Counted from the stretch's first letter, positions 24,866 through 35,589 are shown. The stretch: 40,663 bases of DNA from Myxococcales bacterium (GCA_016212965.1 JACRDA010000229.1:1-40663); one strand, 5' to 3'. A program made the numbers and translations. Notes: generated by a model not told the origin, from the letters alone.

Positions 24866-25234
24866 ATGGAACGCTACCTCCCCATCCTCCTCTTGTTCTT
24901 CGTGGCAGCCGTCGTCGCCGGCGTCATCTACGCCGTGGCGATCTTCGTCGGCCGCATTCCCAAGGGAGGGCCCGTCAACCTGGACAAGGAGCGGCCCTTC
25001 GAGTGCGGCAACCCGTCCGACGGCGCGAGCACGCTGCGGCCGACCGTGAAGTTCTACCTGACGGCCCTCGTGTTCGTGGTCTTCGACATCGAGGCCGTCA
25101 TGATCTACCCGTGGGCCGTGAAGTTCTCGGCCCTCGGCTGGAACGGCGTCGCCACGATGGGCTCGTTCATCGCCCTGCTCGTCGTGGCGCTCGTGTACGT
25201 GTGGCGCAAAGGAGCGCTCGAATGGGAGAAGTGA
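24866..25234 (+). CDS. nuoA: NADH-quinone oxidoreductase subunit A
   Basis: A 122-residue membrane subunit of respiratory complex I, located next to the quinone channel. Three helices are visible: about 5-29 (PILLLFFVAAVVAGVIYAVA), about 63-83 (FYLTALVFVVFDIEAVMIY) and about 92-112. The conserved ECG motif (FECGNPSDG, Cys about 47) and the FDIEAVMIYPWAV stretch are present. It opens the nuoABCDGHI operon and its end overlaps nuoB by 13 bases. Confidence 0.96.
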   Translation: MERYLPILLLFFVAAVVAGVIYAVAIFVGRIPKGGPVNLDKERPFECGNPSDGASTLRPTVKFYLTALVFVVFDIEAVMIYPWAVKFSALGWNGVATMGSFIALLVVALVYVWRKGALEWEK

Positions 25235-25794
25235 CCCGCACCCACGTCATCGAGGGCTCGGAGCAGGGCTTCGCGACGACGCGCCTCGACGCCCTCATCG
25301 GCTGGGCCCGGAAGTACTCGCTCTTCCAGTACCCCTTCGTCACGGCCTGCTGCGCGATGGAGTACATGGCCCTCGCGAGCCCGCGCTTCGACATGGCGCG
25401 CTTCGGCGCCGAGGCCCCGCGCTTCTCGCCGCGCCAGGCCGATCTGCTCTGGGTGGTCGGCACCATCAGCCAGCGCCAGGCGCCGCTCCTGCGGCGCGTG
25501 TTCGACCAGATGGCCGACCCGAAGTACGTCCTCGCTTTCGGCACCTGCGCGAGCTCGGGCGGCTTCTACGACAACTACGCGACGCTGCCCGGCATCGACA
25601 AGGTCGTGCCGGTCGACGTGTACGTGCCGGGCTGCCCGCCGCGGCCCGAGGGGATCATCGACGGGCTGCTCCTCATGCAAGACAAGGTGCAGCGCGGCGA
25701 CCGCACCCCGGCGATCGTCAAGCCGCGCCTCGACCCGGTCGCGCGCGTCGACAAGCTCGTGGCCCTGCGCCGCGGCGGAGGCTCGCGCCCATGA
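25222..25794 (+). CDS. nuoB: NADH-quinone oxidoreductase subunit B
   Basis: A 190-residue subunit that carries the terminal iron-sulfur cluster N2, which passes electrons to quinone. The four cluster Cys are visible: the adjacent pair in VTACCAMEYM (about 42-43), one in AFGTCASSGG (about 107) and one in YVPGCPPRPEG (about 137). The start at 25222 has AAAGGAG upstream and lies inside the end of nuoA; a GTG three codons later is an alternative. It overlaps nuoC by four bases. Confidence 0.96.
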   Translation: MGEVTRTHVIEGSEQGFATTRLDALIGWARKYSLFQYPFVTACCAMEYMALASPRFDMARFGAEAPRFSPRQADLLWVVGTISQRQAPLLRRVFDQMADPKYVLAFGTCASSGGFYDNYATLPGIDKVVPVDVYVPGCPPRPEGIIDGLLLMQDKVQRGDRTPAIVKPRLDPVARVDKLVALRRGGGSRP

Positions 25795-26411
25795 GCCACA
25801 AGGTCCTCGAAGCCCTGGTCGAGCGCTTCGGCGCCGCGATCGAGGAGACGCACGCGCAGTTCGGCGACGACACCGCGGTCGTCGCCCCGGCGCACTGGCA
25901 CGAGGTCGCGCTCTTCCTGCGCGACGATCCGCGCTGCCGGATGGACATGTTCGTCGACCTCACCTGCGTCGACTACCTCGGCCGGCAGGAGCCGCGCTTC
26001 GAGGTCGTGCTGCACCTGCGCTCCTGCGACAAGGCGCAGCGCGTGCGCCTGAAGGCCCGGCTCGACGACGCGGCCGACGGCACCGCGCCCGCGCTCGCTT
26101 CGGTCGTCGACGTGTGGGCCGGAGCCAACTGGTTCGAGCGCGAGACCTACGACATGTTCGGCGTGCGCTTCGAGGGGCACCCGGATCTGCGACGCATCCT
26201 GCTCTACGAGGAGTTCGTCGGTCACCCGCTGCGCAAGGACTACGACGCGCAGAAGACGCAGCCGCTCGTGGCCTACCGCACCGGCAACGTCGAGAAGCTG
26301 CTGCCGTTCGCCGCGGACGAGGGCATGCCCTTCGGCCGCCAGACGCACCATCGCTGGCGCGACGTCGAGGCCACCCGACCGACCCCCGCCGAGACCGAAG
26401 CCGAGGACTGA
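25791..26411 (+). CDS. nuoC: NADH-quinone oxidoreductase subunit C
   Basis: A 206-residue peripheral-arm subunit (30-kDa family). The signature is clear: VDVWAGANWFERETYDMFGV (about 106-125), then RFEGHPDLRRILLYEEFVGHPLRK. It is a separate protein here, not fused to NuoD as in enterobacteria. It starts in an ATGA overlap with nuoB and is followed by a 58-base gap before nuoD. Confidence 0.96.
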   Translation: MSHKVLEALVERFGAAIEETHAQFGDDTAVVAPAHWHEVALFLRDDPRCRMDMFVDLTCVDYLGRQEPRFEVVLHLRSCDKAQRVRLKARLDDAADGTAPALASVVDVWAGANWFERETYDMFGVRFEGHPDLRRILLYEEFVGHPLRKDYDAQKTQPLVAYRTGNVEKLLPFAADEGMPFGRQTHHRWRDVEATRPTPAETEAED

Positions 26412-26469
26412 CCCCACCCGCCCGCCGCCCCCCGGCGGACGCCCCTGCCCGCGCGAAGCAAGGAGACCC

Positions 26470-27684
<1,215 letters not shown>

Positions 27685-27714
27685 AGCCAGCCACCGTGGC
27701 GGCGCGAATCCCCC

Positions 27715-29337
27715 ATGCCTAGCATCAAGATCGACGGTCGAGACGTCCCCTTCGAGCCGGGTGACACGGTCATGCGCGCGGCGTACCGCGCCGGCATCGA
27801 GATCCCCCACTACTGCTGGCACCCCGGCCTGAGCTCGCCGGCCAACTGCCGCATGTGCCTGGTCGACATCCTGCCGCCGCCCGGGCGGCCGGCGCTGCGG
27901 CTCGACATCCTCGAGTGGAGCGCCGAGAAGAACGACTACGTCGTCGCCCAGAAGTCGAAGCTCCAGCCCGCCTGCTACATGCAGGCCACCGACGGCATGG
28001 AGGTGCTCTCGGACACGAGCGACGAGGTGGCCAAGGCGCGGGCGGCCATCCAGGAGCTCTTGCTCCTGAACCACCCGGTCGACTGCCCGATCTGCGATCA
28101 GGCCGGCGAGTGCAAGCTCCAGGATTACTGGCTGCTCCACCAGCGCAGCAAGAAGCGCATGTGCGACGAACCGGTCCACAAGCCGAAGGCCGTCGTGTTC
28201 GGCCCCACCATCGTCTACGACGCCGAGCGCTGCGTCATGTGCACGCGCTGCATCCGCGTATGCGACGAGGTCGCGCAAAATCCGGTGCTCGACATGCGCG
28301 AGCGCGGCAACCGGAACGAGATCACGGTCGCGCCGGGGCGCCAGCTCGACCACGGCTACAGCCTCATGACCGAGCACGTCTGCCCCGTGGGCGCGCTCAC
28401 CTCGAGCCACTTCCGCTTCAAGGCGCGCGTCTGGTTCCTGCGCAGCGCCCGCACCGTGTGCCAGGAGTGCGCGACGGGCTGCAACGCGCACCTCGACTAC
28501 GACCCGCGCGACAACCTGCCCTACCGCTACCGGCCGCGCGACAACGAGGCGGTCAACAAGTACTGGATGTGCGACGAGGGCATGCTGAGCTACGGGCGCG
28601 CCACCGCCGGCCGCATGCTCGGCGCGCACGTGGGCGGCGACGACGCGTCGATCGACGAGGCCCTGCACGCGGCCAAGGACCACCTGCGCGGCTGCGACCC
28701 GGCGCGGGTGGCGATCGTGCTCTCGGCGCAGCACAGCCAGGAAGACAACTTCGCGCTGCTCACCCTCGGGCGCGAGTACCTCGGGGTGACCGACGTGTTC
28801 GTGGCGCGCCGGCCCGACGGGCTCGGCGACAAGGTGCTGCGGCACGTCGACAAGAACCCGAACGGCGCGGGCGTGAAGGCGCTCGTCGGGGGCGACGGGC
28901 CGCGGCCGCTCGCGGAGCTCGTCGCGGCGGCGCAGAAGGGTCGCTACAGCCACGTGCTCGCCCTGGGCCACGACGTCGACGTCGACGTGGCGGCCCTGAA
29001 GAGCGCCTTCGCGGGCCTGACGGGCTCGATCGTCATCGCGAGCCACGATGGCCCACTCACCGCGGCGCTGCGCGTCGCGCTGCCGGCCTGTGCCTGGACC
29101 GAGGCGGCCGGGACCTACGTGAACGCGCAGGGCATGGCGCAGCCGACCGAGCAGGTGCTGCGCCCGCGCGGCGACGCACGACCGGGCTGGGAGCTGGTGG
29201 CGCGGCTCGGCCGGGCGCTCGGCTTCGCGATCCCCTGGAAGACCCCCAAGGAGCTCGCGCGCGCCATGCGCGGGGCGGCGGGCTCGGAACCCACGCACGC
29301 CACGGCCGGAGCCGTGGCCGCCGAGGTGGCACCATGA
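27715..29337 (+). CDS. nuoG: NADH-quinone oxidoreductase subunit G, short form
   Basis: A 540-residue iron-sulfur subunit, much shorter than the 700-900 residues usual for NuoG. The [2Fe-2S] ligands are in HYCWHPGLSSPANCRMCLV (about 34, 45, 48) with QPACYM; the His/Cys3 cluster in NHPVDCPICDQAGECKLQDY; and a [4Fe-4S] site in CVMCTRCIRVCDE with EHVCPVG. A further CQECATGCNAHL, with Cys in YWMCDEGM, matches the extra N7-type site. The molybdopterin-like C-terminal domain (about 300-540) is reduced. Without nuoE or nuoF beside it, the electron-input partner must be encoded elsewhere. The stop overlaps the nuoH start (ATGA). Confidence 0.93.
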   Translation: MPSIKIDGRDVPFEPGDTVMRAAYRAGIEIPHYCWHPGLSSPANCRMCLVDILPPPGRPALRLDILEWSAEKNDYVVAQKSKLQPACYMQATDGMEVLSDTSDEVAKARAAIQELLLLNHPVDCPICDQAGECKLQDYWLLHQRSKKRMCDEPVHKPKAVVFGPTIVYDAERCVMCTRCIRVCDEVAQNPVLDMRERGNRNEITVAPGRQLDHGYSLMTEHVCPVGALTSSHFRFKARVWFLRSARTVCQECATGCNAHLDYDPRDNLPYRYRPRDNEAVNKYWMCDEGMLSYGRATAGRMLGAHVGGDDASIDEALHAAKDHLRGCDPARVAIVLSAQHSQEDNFALLTLGREYLGVTDVFVARRPDGLGDKVLRHVDKNPNGAGVKALVGGDGPRPLAELVAAAQKGRYSHVLALGHDVDVDVAALKSAFAGLTGSIVIASHDGPLTAALRVALPACAWTEAAGTYVNAQGMAQPTEQVLRPRGDARPGWELVARLGRALGFAIPWKTPKELARAMRGAAGSEPTHATAGAVAAEVAP

Positions 29338-31142
29338 CCGGTAGCTTCACCTGGGCCGACCTCGTGGTCGCCCTGCTCAAGATCATCGTCGTCATCGGCT
29401 TCCTCATCACGCTCGCGGCCGTCGCCACCTGGGGCGACCGGCGGCAGAGCGCGATGGTGCAGGACCGCATCGGCCCGCAGCGCGCGGTCGTGTGGCTCCC
29501 GTCGCTCCTGGCGCGGGTGCTGCTCGGGCTGCCCGCGGTCGCGGTGGCGGGTCTCATCATCGTGCCGCTGATGGGCGCACCCGGCGGCCCGCCGGCGCAG
29601 CAGCTGCAGGTGCTGTTCCAGCGCACCCTCACCGGCATCGAGCTCGCCATCCTGGTCGGCTGGTTCACCCTGCTCGTGCTCGCGGCCACGACGCGCGCGA
29701 GCGGCGAGGGCAACGCCTTCGACGGCGCCGTCGCCCGCCTCGACCCGCGCAGCTACTTCTACATCGGGCTCGCCCTGCACCTCGTGGCCATCCCGCTCGT
29801 GCAGATCATCCCGCCGTCCATCGCGCCCCACGCGGCACGGGCGGCGGTGGTGCTGGCCGGCGTGGCCGTGCTCGCGTCGGGCCTCTACGCGGCCATCTTC
29901 CGGGTGCCGAGCGGCAAGGTGCCGCTGCGCCTCGCCGGCCTGCTGCACGCGATGGCGGACGGCGTGAAGCTCGCGTGGAAGGAAGACCTGCGCCCCAAGA
30001 CGGCCGACAAGCTGCTGTTCGCGCTCGCGCCGCTCATCTCGATGTTCCCGGCGCTCGTGACCATCGGTGTCCTGCCCTTCGGCGGCAACCTGTGCTTCAT
30101 CGACCGGGCGCACAACGGCGCGCTCGACTTCGGCGACCTCACGGCCATCGCGGCCAACGTCGAGCGCAGCGGCATGTGTGGCAAGGGCTACGTCTCGGTG
30201 CCGCTGCAGATCGCCGACCTCAACATCGGCCTGCTCTACGTGTTCGCGATCGCGGGCACGGGCGTGGTCGGCGCCGCCATCGCCGGCTGGGCGAGCGACA
30301 ACAAGTTCGCGCTGCTCGGAGCGCTGCGCGCCTCGAGCCAGATGGTGAGCTACGAGGTCGCGATGGGCCTCAGCATCGTGGGGCTCGTCGTCGTGTACGG
30401 CACGCTGCAGATGAGCGGCGTCGTCGGCTGGCAGGGCGACAACGCCTGGGGCATCTTCGTCCAGCCCTTCGGCTTCTTGCTGTTCTTCGCCGCGCTCATC
30501 GCCGAGACCAAGCGCGTACCCTTCGACCAGCCGGAAGGCGAGAGCGAGATCGTGGCCGGGTACTTCATCGAGTACTCGGGCATGCGCTTCACCATGTTCT
30601 ACCTGGGCGAGTACGCGGAGTTCGCGTTCTCGAGCGCGCTGCTCGTGACGCTGTTCTTCGGCGGCTTCAACCTGCCCTTCCTGCACCCGGACGGCATCGA
30701 CGTGTCCTTCGGCGGCACGAGCCTGTTGAAGCTGCAGCTCAGCCACTTCACGGTGACCCTGCTCCAGGTCGTGGCCTTCTTCGGCAAGACGGTGCTCGTG
30801 ACCTGGCTGCAGATCTTCGTGCGCTGGACCCTGCCGCGCTTCCGCTACGACCAGCTCATGAAGCTCGGCTGGACGAAGCTCTTGCCGCTCGCGCTCGCCA
30901 ACATCGTCGTCACGGCGGTGGTGGTGCTCGCGCTCCGCGAAGGCGGGGCGACCGTGAAGAGCGCGCTCCGCTGGGCAGCCGATCTGACGCAGGCCGTCGT
31001 CGCGGTCGGCGGCGTCGCGGCAGCGGTGGCGTTCATCGCCTGGCTGCTCGAGCCGCAGAAGACCGGGCAATTCATCCACTCGACGGCGGCCCGCTTCGCA
31101 ACGGCGCAGGGCGGCGTGAAGCCGCAGAAGCTCGGGGCCTAG
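29334..31142 (+). CDS. nuoH: NADH-quinone oxidoreductase subunit H with large insertions
   Basis: NuoH is the membrane subunit that forms the quinone channel and links to proton pumping; it is usually about 320-430 residues. This one has 602. The family parts are clear: helix 1 with ATWGDRRQSAMVQDRIGPQR (31-50), LLHAMADGVKLAWKEDLRPK (203-222), LQIADLNIGLLYVFAIAG (291-308), GWASDNKFALLGALRASSQM (318-337) and ETKRVPFDQPEGESEIVAGY (391-410). Between RIGPQR and LLHAMADG, which are nearly adjacent in ordinary NuoH, about 150 residues are inserted with four probable helices (about 59-81, 100-119, 141-160, 168-189). A second insertion (about 250-288) carries two Cys, and there is an extra C-terminal helix (551-572). 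The start overlaps the nuoG stop. Confidence 0.93.
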   Translation: MTGSFTWADLVVALLKIIVVIGFLITLAAVATWGDRRQSAMVQDRIGPQRAVVWLPSLLARVLLGLPAVAVAGLIIVPLMGAPGGPPAQQLQVLFQRTLTGIELAILVGWFTLLVLAATTRASGEGNAFDGAVARLDPRSYFYIGLALHLVAIPLVQIIPPSIAPHAARAAVVLAGVAVLASGLYAAIFRVPSGKVPLRLAGLLHAMADGVKLAWKEDLRPKTADKLLFALAPLISMFPALVTIGVLPFGGNLCFIDRAHNGALDFGDLTAIAANVERSGMCGKGYVSVPLQIADLNIGLLYVFAIAGTGVVGAAIAGWASDNKFALLGALRASSQMVSYEVAMGLSIVGLVVVYGTLQMSGVVGWQGDNAWGIFVQPFGFLLFFAALIAETKRVPFDQPEGESEIVAGYFIEYSGMRFTMFYLGEYAEFAFSSALLVTLFFGGFNLPFLHPDGIDVSFGGTSLLKLQLSHFTVTLLQVVAFFGKTVLVTWLQIFVRWTLPRFRYDQLMKLGWTKLLPLALANIVVTAVVVLALREGGATVKSALRWAADLTQAVVAVGGVAAAVAFIAWLLEPQKTGQFIHSTAARFATAQGGVKPQKLGA

Positions 31143-31151
31143 GGGAGACAC

Positions 31152-31823
31152 ATGGCGACCACCCAGAGCTCGACTTGGACCCGGCCCGCGGCGCGCGACG
31201 TCGCGGGCCAGACGGTGCCGCGTCCGCTGCGCTCGGCCGAGGTGCAGAGCTACATCCCGGCGTGGATCAAGGGCACCGGCATCACGATGCGCCACTTCTT
31301 CCGCAACACGAAGGAGATGCTCCTCGGCCAGCGGCAAGATCCGGTGCTCGGCTCGCTCGAGCCCGGCCTCAACACCATCATGTACCCCGAGGAGCAGCGC
31401 CCCTACCCGGAGCGCTTCCGCGGGCTGCACCGCCTCACGGTGCGCGAGGACGGCTCGCCGCGCTGCGTGGCCTGCCTGTGCTGCTCGACCGCCTGCCCGG
31501 CGCAGTGCATCTCGATCGAGCCCGCCGAGTACCCCGAGGGCGACCCGCGCCGCGGCTACGAGCGCTACCCGAGCCGCTTCACCATCGACGAGCTGCGCTG
31601 CGTCTTCTGCGGCTACTGCGTCGAGGCCTGCCCGTGCGACGCCATCCGCATGGACACGGGCATGCACCCGACCGCCTACGACTCGCGCGAGCAGTTCATC
31701 TACCCGCGCGAGCTCCTGCTCGAGTTCACCGGGCGCGACGGCAGCCGCAAGACCCGGAACCCGCGCCACGAGCCGGGCGACCCGACCCACCCGGGCCTCA
31801 CGCGCACGGGCGGGCACGGCTGA
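31152..31823 (+). CDS. nuoI: NADH-quinone oxidoreductase subunit I
   Basis: A 223-residue subunit with two [4Fe-4S] clusters (N6a, N6b). The first Cys set is CVACLCCSTACP (about 105-116), with one more Cys than the CxxCxxCxxxCP pattern needs, and the second is CVFCGYCVEACP (about 154-165). It has an N-terminal extension of about 30 residues and a C-terminal tail rich in Pro and His. It closes this cluster; nuoJ-N are not in the window. It is convergent with the kinase gene, 28 bases apart. Confidence 0.95.
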   Translation: MATTQSSTWTRPAARDVAGQTVPRPLRSAEVQSYIPAWIKGTGITMRHFFRNTKEMLLGQRQDPVLGSLEPGLNTIMYPEEQRPYPERFRGLHRLTVREDGSPRCVACLCCSTACPAQCISIEPAEYPEGDPRRGYERYPSRFTIDELRCVFCGYCVEACPCDAIRMDTGMHPTAYDSREQFIYPRELLLEFTGRDGSRKTRNPRHEPGDPTHPGLTRTGGHG

Positions 31824-31851
31824 CGAGTCCGCGAGTAGAGCCGCGGCCCGC

Positions 31852-32769
<918 letters not shown>

Positions 32770-32888
32770 GGCCTGCTCCGCAGATGATAGCCGAGGCGCG
32801 GCAACGGGCGGAAGCGCCGCGGCGGAAAGTTGTCGGCCACGGTCACCACCTCGCGGCCATGCACCGAACGTGGTAAAACTCAGCCGTT

Positions 32889-34034
32889 TTGGCCACGCAG
32901 CCCGAGTCTGGCATCCTGGCGTCCGACCGCTACTCAGAGCTCATGACCATCGGCCGCCTCATCGTGAGCCACCGGCAGCGCCTGGCTCAGCCGCGCGTGG
33001 AAGCGCTGGTGCGAGGGCGCGTCGACGCCGAGACCGCGAACGAGGACTTGCTCGCCCACCTGGTGGCCGAGTCCTTGCTCCGCCGGATCGACCGGAACCT
33101 CCTCGAGAGCAAGAACATCTACGTGGAGCGCTACGCCGTTCCCCAGATCGTGATGTTCTACCGGCTGGCCCGCGCCATCCCCTTCATCGCTGCCGGGCAC
33201 ATGCTCGCCAACGAGTGGCTCATCCAGGCGCTCGCGGGGCATCGCGAGGTCACCGTGCTGGACATCGGCATCGGCCTTGGCACGCAGATGCGCGCCCTGC
33301 TCGAGGCGCTCGCCAAGCGGTCGCCCGGCCTCGAGCGGCTCAGGCTCGTCGCCATCGACCCCGCCGAGGCGAGCCTCGACGGGTGCCGCGAGAACCTCGT
33401 CGCGGAGGCTGGGTGGCTGCCCTTCGAGATGTCGTTTCACCCGATCCACGCCGCGATCGAGAGCCTGGGGCCCGCGCAGCTAGGGCGCGTGGTCGAGCTC
33501 TGCCGCGGTCCGCTCGGCGTCAACGCCGCCTTCGCGCTGCACCACACGACGCACGCGCCCGGTGACACGAGTGTGCGGACGCGGGTGCTCGCCGCGCTCG
33601 CCGCGCTCCGCCCGGAGGTGGTTACCCTCGTCGAGCCGCACGCGAACCACGACACCGAGAGCCTGCCCGAGCGCATTCACGGCGCCTGGCGCCACTTTGG
33701 ACCGACCTTCGAGCTCATCGACGCCTCGAGCCTCGACGCCGAATCGCGCTTCACCATCAAGGAGACGTTCTTCGGGCGGGAGCTGCGCGACATATTCGGG
33801 GTATCCGATGCGTTCCGCTGCGAGCGGCACGAGCCCTACGACTCGTGGCTGCTCCGGCTGGCGCGCGCCGGCTTCGAGCCGGCTACCCTGCTCGCTCCGC
33901 CCGAGGTCGCGCTGCCGCCATCCTGCGCGCTCACGCTGGCAGATGGCATCGCGCGCCTGTCCTTCCGCGACACCGTGATCGTCGCCGTCCTGGGCTACCG
34001 CCCGCGGCGACGCCCGCAAGAGGCCACCGCATGA
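32889..34034 (+). CDS. Bacterial GRAS-domain protein (Rossmann methyltransferase-like)
   Basis: A 381-residue protein that I recognise as GRAS family by several features shared with plant GRAS regulators. These are: PFIAAGHMLANEWLIQALAG (98-117; plant KFAHFTANQAILEA type), VTVLDIGIGLGTQ (121-133; the VHIID region), LRLVAIDPAE, VNAAFALHH, VTLVEPHANHD (245-255; plant VEQEANHN), ERIHGAWRHFGPTFELIDAS (261-280), and ERHEPYDSWLLRLARAGFEP (312-331; the RVER/SAW region). Bacterial GRAS proteins are described as likely methyltransferases acting on small molecules. The start is uncertain: TTG at 32889 follows an in-frame stop at 32874, and ATG 32943 is the alternative. It opens a signalling operon; its stop is followed by or touches the next start. 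Confidence 0.82.
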   Translation: MATQPESGILASDRYSELMTIGRLIVSHRQRLAQPRVEALVRGRVDAETANEDLLAHLVAESLLRRIDRNLLESKNIYVERYAVPQIVMFYRLARAIPFIAAGHMLANEWLIQALAGHREVTVLDIGIGLGTQMRALLEALAKRSPGLERLRLVAIDPAEASLDGCRENLVAEAGWLPFEMSFHPIHAAIESLGPAQLGRVVELCRGPLGVNAAFALHHTTHAPGDTSVRTRVLAALAALRPEVVTLVEPHANHDTESLPERIHGAWRHFGPTFELIDASSLDAESRFTIKETFFGRELRDIFGVSDAFRCERHEPYDSWLLRLARAGFEPATLLAPPEVALPPSCALTLADGIARLSFRDTVIVAVLGYRPRRRPQEATA

Positions 34035-34567
34035 GCGCACCGAACGACGAGCTCCTGGTCATGGGCGCCACGATCCAGGGCTTCGCCCAGGCGTGCGTGA
34101 ACCTTCACATCGTGGCCGGCCGCCAGACCGAGGGGTTGGTCCACGACATCGACATGATGGGCATGTACCCGTTCGAGCGCCTGCGCGCCCTCGAGCGGCT
34201 GGTGCTCCACGCCTACGCCCACTCGGCGGCGATCCTCGAACGTGTCGGCATGGCGATGATGCTCGGCTGGTACCACTTCGGCCCGGGCAAGCAGATCGTC
34301 AAGACCGGCGCCGACTTCCTCCGGTTCCAGTCGGGCTCGCAGGGCTACGCCTCGGTGGTGAAGGGCCCCGAGAACCTGGTCGGGTTCTTCAGGCTGGTCG
34401 ACCTCGACGAGCGCGCAGGCCTGGCCCACGTGCACAGCACGACGCCCTTCGAGAAGAACCTCGAGCGCGGGGTCCTCATCGGGGGCATGTCGGCCCCGGC
34501 CGACCTCGACTACATCGAGGTCGTGAACGCCGAGGACCCCCATCACTTCCGCATCGAGTTCCACTGA
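34031..34567 (+). CDS. Unassigned protein of the GRAS/partner-switch operon
   Basis: A 178-residue soluble protein, MSAPNDELLVMGATIQGFAQ at the start. I do not recognise the family. The N-terminal half is helical (FERLRALERLVLHAYAHSAA), the C-terminal half alpha/beta with GWYHFGPGKQIVKTGADFL (about 79-97), ENLVGFFRLVDLDERAGLAH and STTPFEKNLERGVLIGGM (about 141-158). It might be a ligand- or heme-binding sensor domain, but no binding residue can be named. The ATG overlaps the GRAS stop (ATGA at 34031-34034), so the two are translationally coupled and probably act together. Confidence 0.78.
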   Translation: MSAPNDELLVMGATIQGFAQACVNLHIVAGRQTEGLVHDIDMMGMYPFERLRALERLVLHAYAHSAAILERVGMAMMLGWYHFGPGKQIVKTGADFLRFQSGSQGYASVVKGPENLVGFFRLVDLDERAGLAHVHSTTPFEKNLERGVLIGGMSAPADLDYIEVVNAEDPHHFRIEFH

Positions 34568-34608
34568 GCGCGACACCGCACCGTGCGGCACGAGCCGCCG
34601 GAGGGACC

Positions 34609-35589
34609 ATGACCCTGGACGAGCTACTCGCACTGACGACACCGCCCGAGGTGCTCGACCTGTCGCAGGCGGACCTGAAGCGCTTCTTCTGGAAGCTGAA
34701 GGGCTGCCACAAGGCGCAGGAGCGGGACGCCGCGTTCTGGGCGGCCACGAACGAGAACCTGAAGAGCGCCTACGAGAAGCTGGACGAGCAGGAGCGCAAG
34801 CTCTCGCAGGCCTACGCCACGATCCAGGCCGATCTGGGCGTGGCGCACCAGATCCAGACCGCGCTCCTTCCGCGCCCGTCGCGGCGCATGGAGAGCGACC
34901 TCGAGATCGCCGTGCACCATCGGCAGCTCGAACAGGTCGGGGGTGACTACTACGACTACTTCACGGTCGACGAGGGGCGGCTGTCGAGCCTCCCCCCCGG
35001 CGAGCTCCCCCTGCCGGTACAGGCGGGGCGCTACGCCATCGCGGTGTTCGACATCTCGGGGCACGGCGTGTCCGCGGCGCTCGTGATGGCCTACCTGAAG
35101 GCGCTCTTCACCCAGGGCATGAGCGAGGCAGAGGAGCCCCACCTCATCGTGAACCTGGTCAACGAGCAGTGCATCGCGTTCCTCCGCAAGATCAAGCGCT
35201 ACGCCTCGGTCAACTTCGTCCGCTTCCTGCCCGACCGCGTACAGTACGTCTGCGGCGGCGGCTTCGGGCTGATCCTGCGCCAGGGCGAGCCCCACCACTT
35301 CACGCGCCGCGACCACTTCCTGGGGCTGCGCGAGCGCCCCTTCAGGCAGTACGAGCTGCCCTTCGCCGCCGGAGACCTGATGGTGCTCCACACCGACGGC
35401 ATTCCCGAGGCGCAGGACGCGGCCGGTGCCGACTACGGGACACGGCGGCTCTACCGGCTCATCGGCGAGCACGCGAATGAGCGCGTCGAGGACATCCTCG
35501 CGCGCTGCCTCGACGACTACCAGCGCTTCCGCGCGGTCGACGTGGACGACATCACCCTCATCATCCTGCGCCGGAAGGGGTCGCGGTGA
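34609..35589 (+). CDS. SpoIIE/RsbU-type PP2C serine phosphatase
   Basis: A 326-residue phosphatase predicted to dephosphorylate a STAS-type switch protein. An N-terminal helical and coiled-coil part (about 1-85: LKSAYEKLDEQERKLSQAYA) leads through AHQIQTALLPRPSRR into the PP2C domain with VGGDYYDYF (about 107-115), IAVFDISGHGVSAALVMAYL (about 145-164), LMVLHTDGIPEAQD (about 261-274) and DDITLIILRR (about 313-322). The metal-binding Asp residues are kept, so it should be active. GGAGGGA precedes the ATG. Its stop overlaps the GTG start of the ATPase gene by four bases, the usual arrangement in partner-switch operons. Confidence 0.93.
   Translation: MTLDELLALTTPPEVLDLSQADLKRFFWKLKGCHKAQERDAAFWAATNENLKSAYEKLDEQERKLSQAYATIQADLGVAHQIQTALLPRPSRRMESDLEIAVHHRQLEQVGGDYYDYFTVDEGRLSSLPPGELPLPVQAGRYAIAVFDISGHGVSAALVMAYLKALFTQGMSEAEEPHLIVNLVNEQCIAFLRKIKRYASVNFVRFLPDRVQYVCGGGFGLILRQGEPHHFTRRDHFLGLRERPFRQYELPFAAGDLMVLHTDGIPEAQDAAGADYGTRRLYRLIGEHANERVEDILARCLDDYQRFRAVDVDDITLIILRRKGSR

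Noticed and set aside
29115..31817. A 900-codon minus-strand frame antisense to nuoH and nuoI
   Set aside because: Same reason; low-complexity composition and full overlap with intact nuo genes.
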